Shown here one piece after another: positions 6,042-6,280 of a stretch of DNA of 6,280 nt. The stretch lies in NCBI GenBank assembly GCA_022710245.1, contig JAKLHH010000473.1:1-6280 (forward strand), given 5' to 3'. Numbering within the stretch: the first letter of the stretch is position 1; every line of letters begins with the position of its first letter. A model generated the notes under the pieces. That model saw only the letters and a program-made list of their open reading frames with translations. It had not been told where the DNA came from and ran no database searches. A program made the translations under genes and the position numbers. This DNA comes from Myxococcota bacterium. GTDB lineage: Bacteria > Myxococcota > Polyangia > GCA-2747355 > JAKLHH01.

Positions 6042-6050
6042 TCACCTCTC
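6042..6050 (-). promoter_or_regulatory. Shine-Dalgarno before the GTG start
   Basis: The minus strand reads GAGAGGTGA here, three bases before the GTG at 6038. It agrees with the anti-Shine-Dalgarno at AGGTGA and supports the GTG start of the 631-residue protein. Confidence 0.6.
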
Positions 6051-6107
6051 GGTCTGCTGCTGTTGGCGCGCACCGTAGCATGGCCGCCGCGAGCAGGGTC
6101 GCTCTCG

Positions 6108-6133
6108 GCGCATGACTGCGCGTGCGTGCGCAC
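6108..6133 (-). terminator. Nested hairpins at the permease 3' end
   Basis: GCGCA at 6108-6112 pairs with TGCGC at 6117-6121 around a TGAC tetraloop. The same TGCGC can alternatively pair with GCGCA at 6128-6132. The structures abut the permease stop (6133-6135, minus strand). They may act in termination or as a 3' stabiliser, but no T-run is present. Confidence 0.3.
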
Positions 6134-6280
6134 TACCTGTAGAGCAGCCCGGCCGCCATGGAGAAGCCGAAGATCGCCGCCACGTAGAGGGCCACGAAGC
6201 GAGGCTTCATCACCGCCGTGAGCGAGAGGATCGGGGTCACGCGCGTCGCGGGCCCGACGAGGAGGAAGGAGAGCGCGGCG
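6133..6280 (-). CDS. Permease, ArsP/YraQ (DUF318)-like, C-terminal end (right edge)
   Basis: Only the last 48 residues and the TAG stop (6133-6135) are inside the window; the start lies beyond the right edge. The fragment opens with AALSFLLVGPATRVTPILSL, then a short basic turn (VMKPRF), then a second hydrophobic segment (about residues 28-47) ending GLLYR. The FLLVGPAT motif followed by a loop and a final transmembrane helix is what I know from the predicted permeases of the ArsP/YraQ (DUF318) group. In that group a GPAT-like motif lies in the second repeat half. Some members export organic arsenicals, but most have no known substrate, so none is assigned here. The protein would sit in the inner membrane. 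It is on the same strand as, and 94 bp upstream of, the 631-residue gene. The fragment is short, so the family call is moderate. Confidence 0.6.
   Translation of the reverse strand, partial: AALSFLLVGPATRVTPILSLTAVMKPRFVALYVAAIFGFSMAAGLLYR

Noticed and set aside
3801..6221. 806-codon open frame on the plus strand opposite the 631-residue gene
   Set aside because: Its translation is dominated by Arg, Ala, Val, Glu and Gly, with no domain-like pattern. It runs across a gene boundary, and the opposite strand has a signal sequence, a cysteine module and Shine-Dalgarno support. Long antisense frames are expected where third positions are nearly always G or C.

Overview
The window is a GC-rich stretch (roughly 65-70% G+C by eye) with the look of a Gram-negative bacterium that invests in secreted, cysteine-rich surface proteins. 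The protein styles (lipoproteins with Pro/Thr/Ala-rich tethers, short cysteine-rich modules, a candidate sigma-54 promoter) suggest Myxococcota or a relative. That assignment is an inference from style, not from a marker gene.

Layout. (1) Positions 2-1444, plus strand: the C-terminal 480 residues of a large protein of unknown family, entering from the left edge. (2) Positions 1503-2909, minus strand and convergent with it: a lipoprotein with a helical N-terminal half and a beta-rich, barrel-like C-terminal half. (3) Positions 2919-3082: a non-coding, nearly full-length palindrome with about 20-bp terminal inverted repeats and CTAG at both edges. It looks like a miniature inverted-repeat transposable element (MITE) of the kind mobilised by IS630/Tc1-type transposases. 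(4) Positions 3148-3942, minus: a lipoprotein made of two copies of a 14-cysteine module, with a hairpin just after its stop and a good Shine-Dalgarno plus a sigma-54-like promoter in front. (5) Positions 4143-6038, minus: a 631-residue exported protein with a signal sequence, an Ala/Pro linker, a nine-cysteine module and a large helical domain resembling (alpha/alpha)-barrel sugar-active enzymes. (6) Positions 6133-6280, minus: the last 48 residues of an integral membrane permease of the ArsP/YraQ (DUF318) type, entering from the right edge.

The three complete genes lie head to tail on the minus strand and all encode proteins predicted to leave the cytoplasm, two with a good or acceptable lipobox. 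A shared envelope role is plausible, but nothing in the sequence proves one pathway. Gaps of 200 and 238 bp separate them, and the second gap is mostly the palindromic element. Removing that element would leave the two lipoprotein genes about 78 bp apart.

I see no rRNA, tRNA, CRISPR array, transposase, integrase, toxin-antitoxin pair or recognisable defence gene. The most unusual signals are the palindromic element, the duplicated 14-cysteine module and the cysteine-module/helical-domain fusion.
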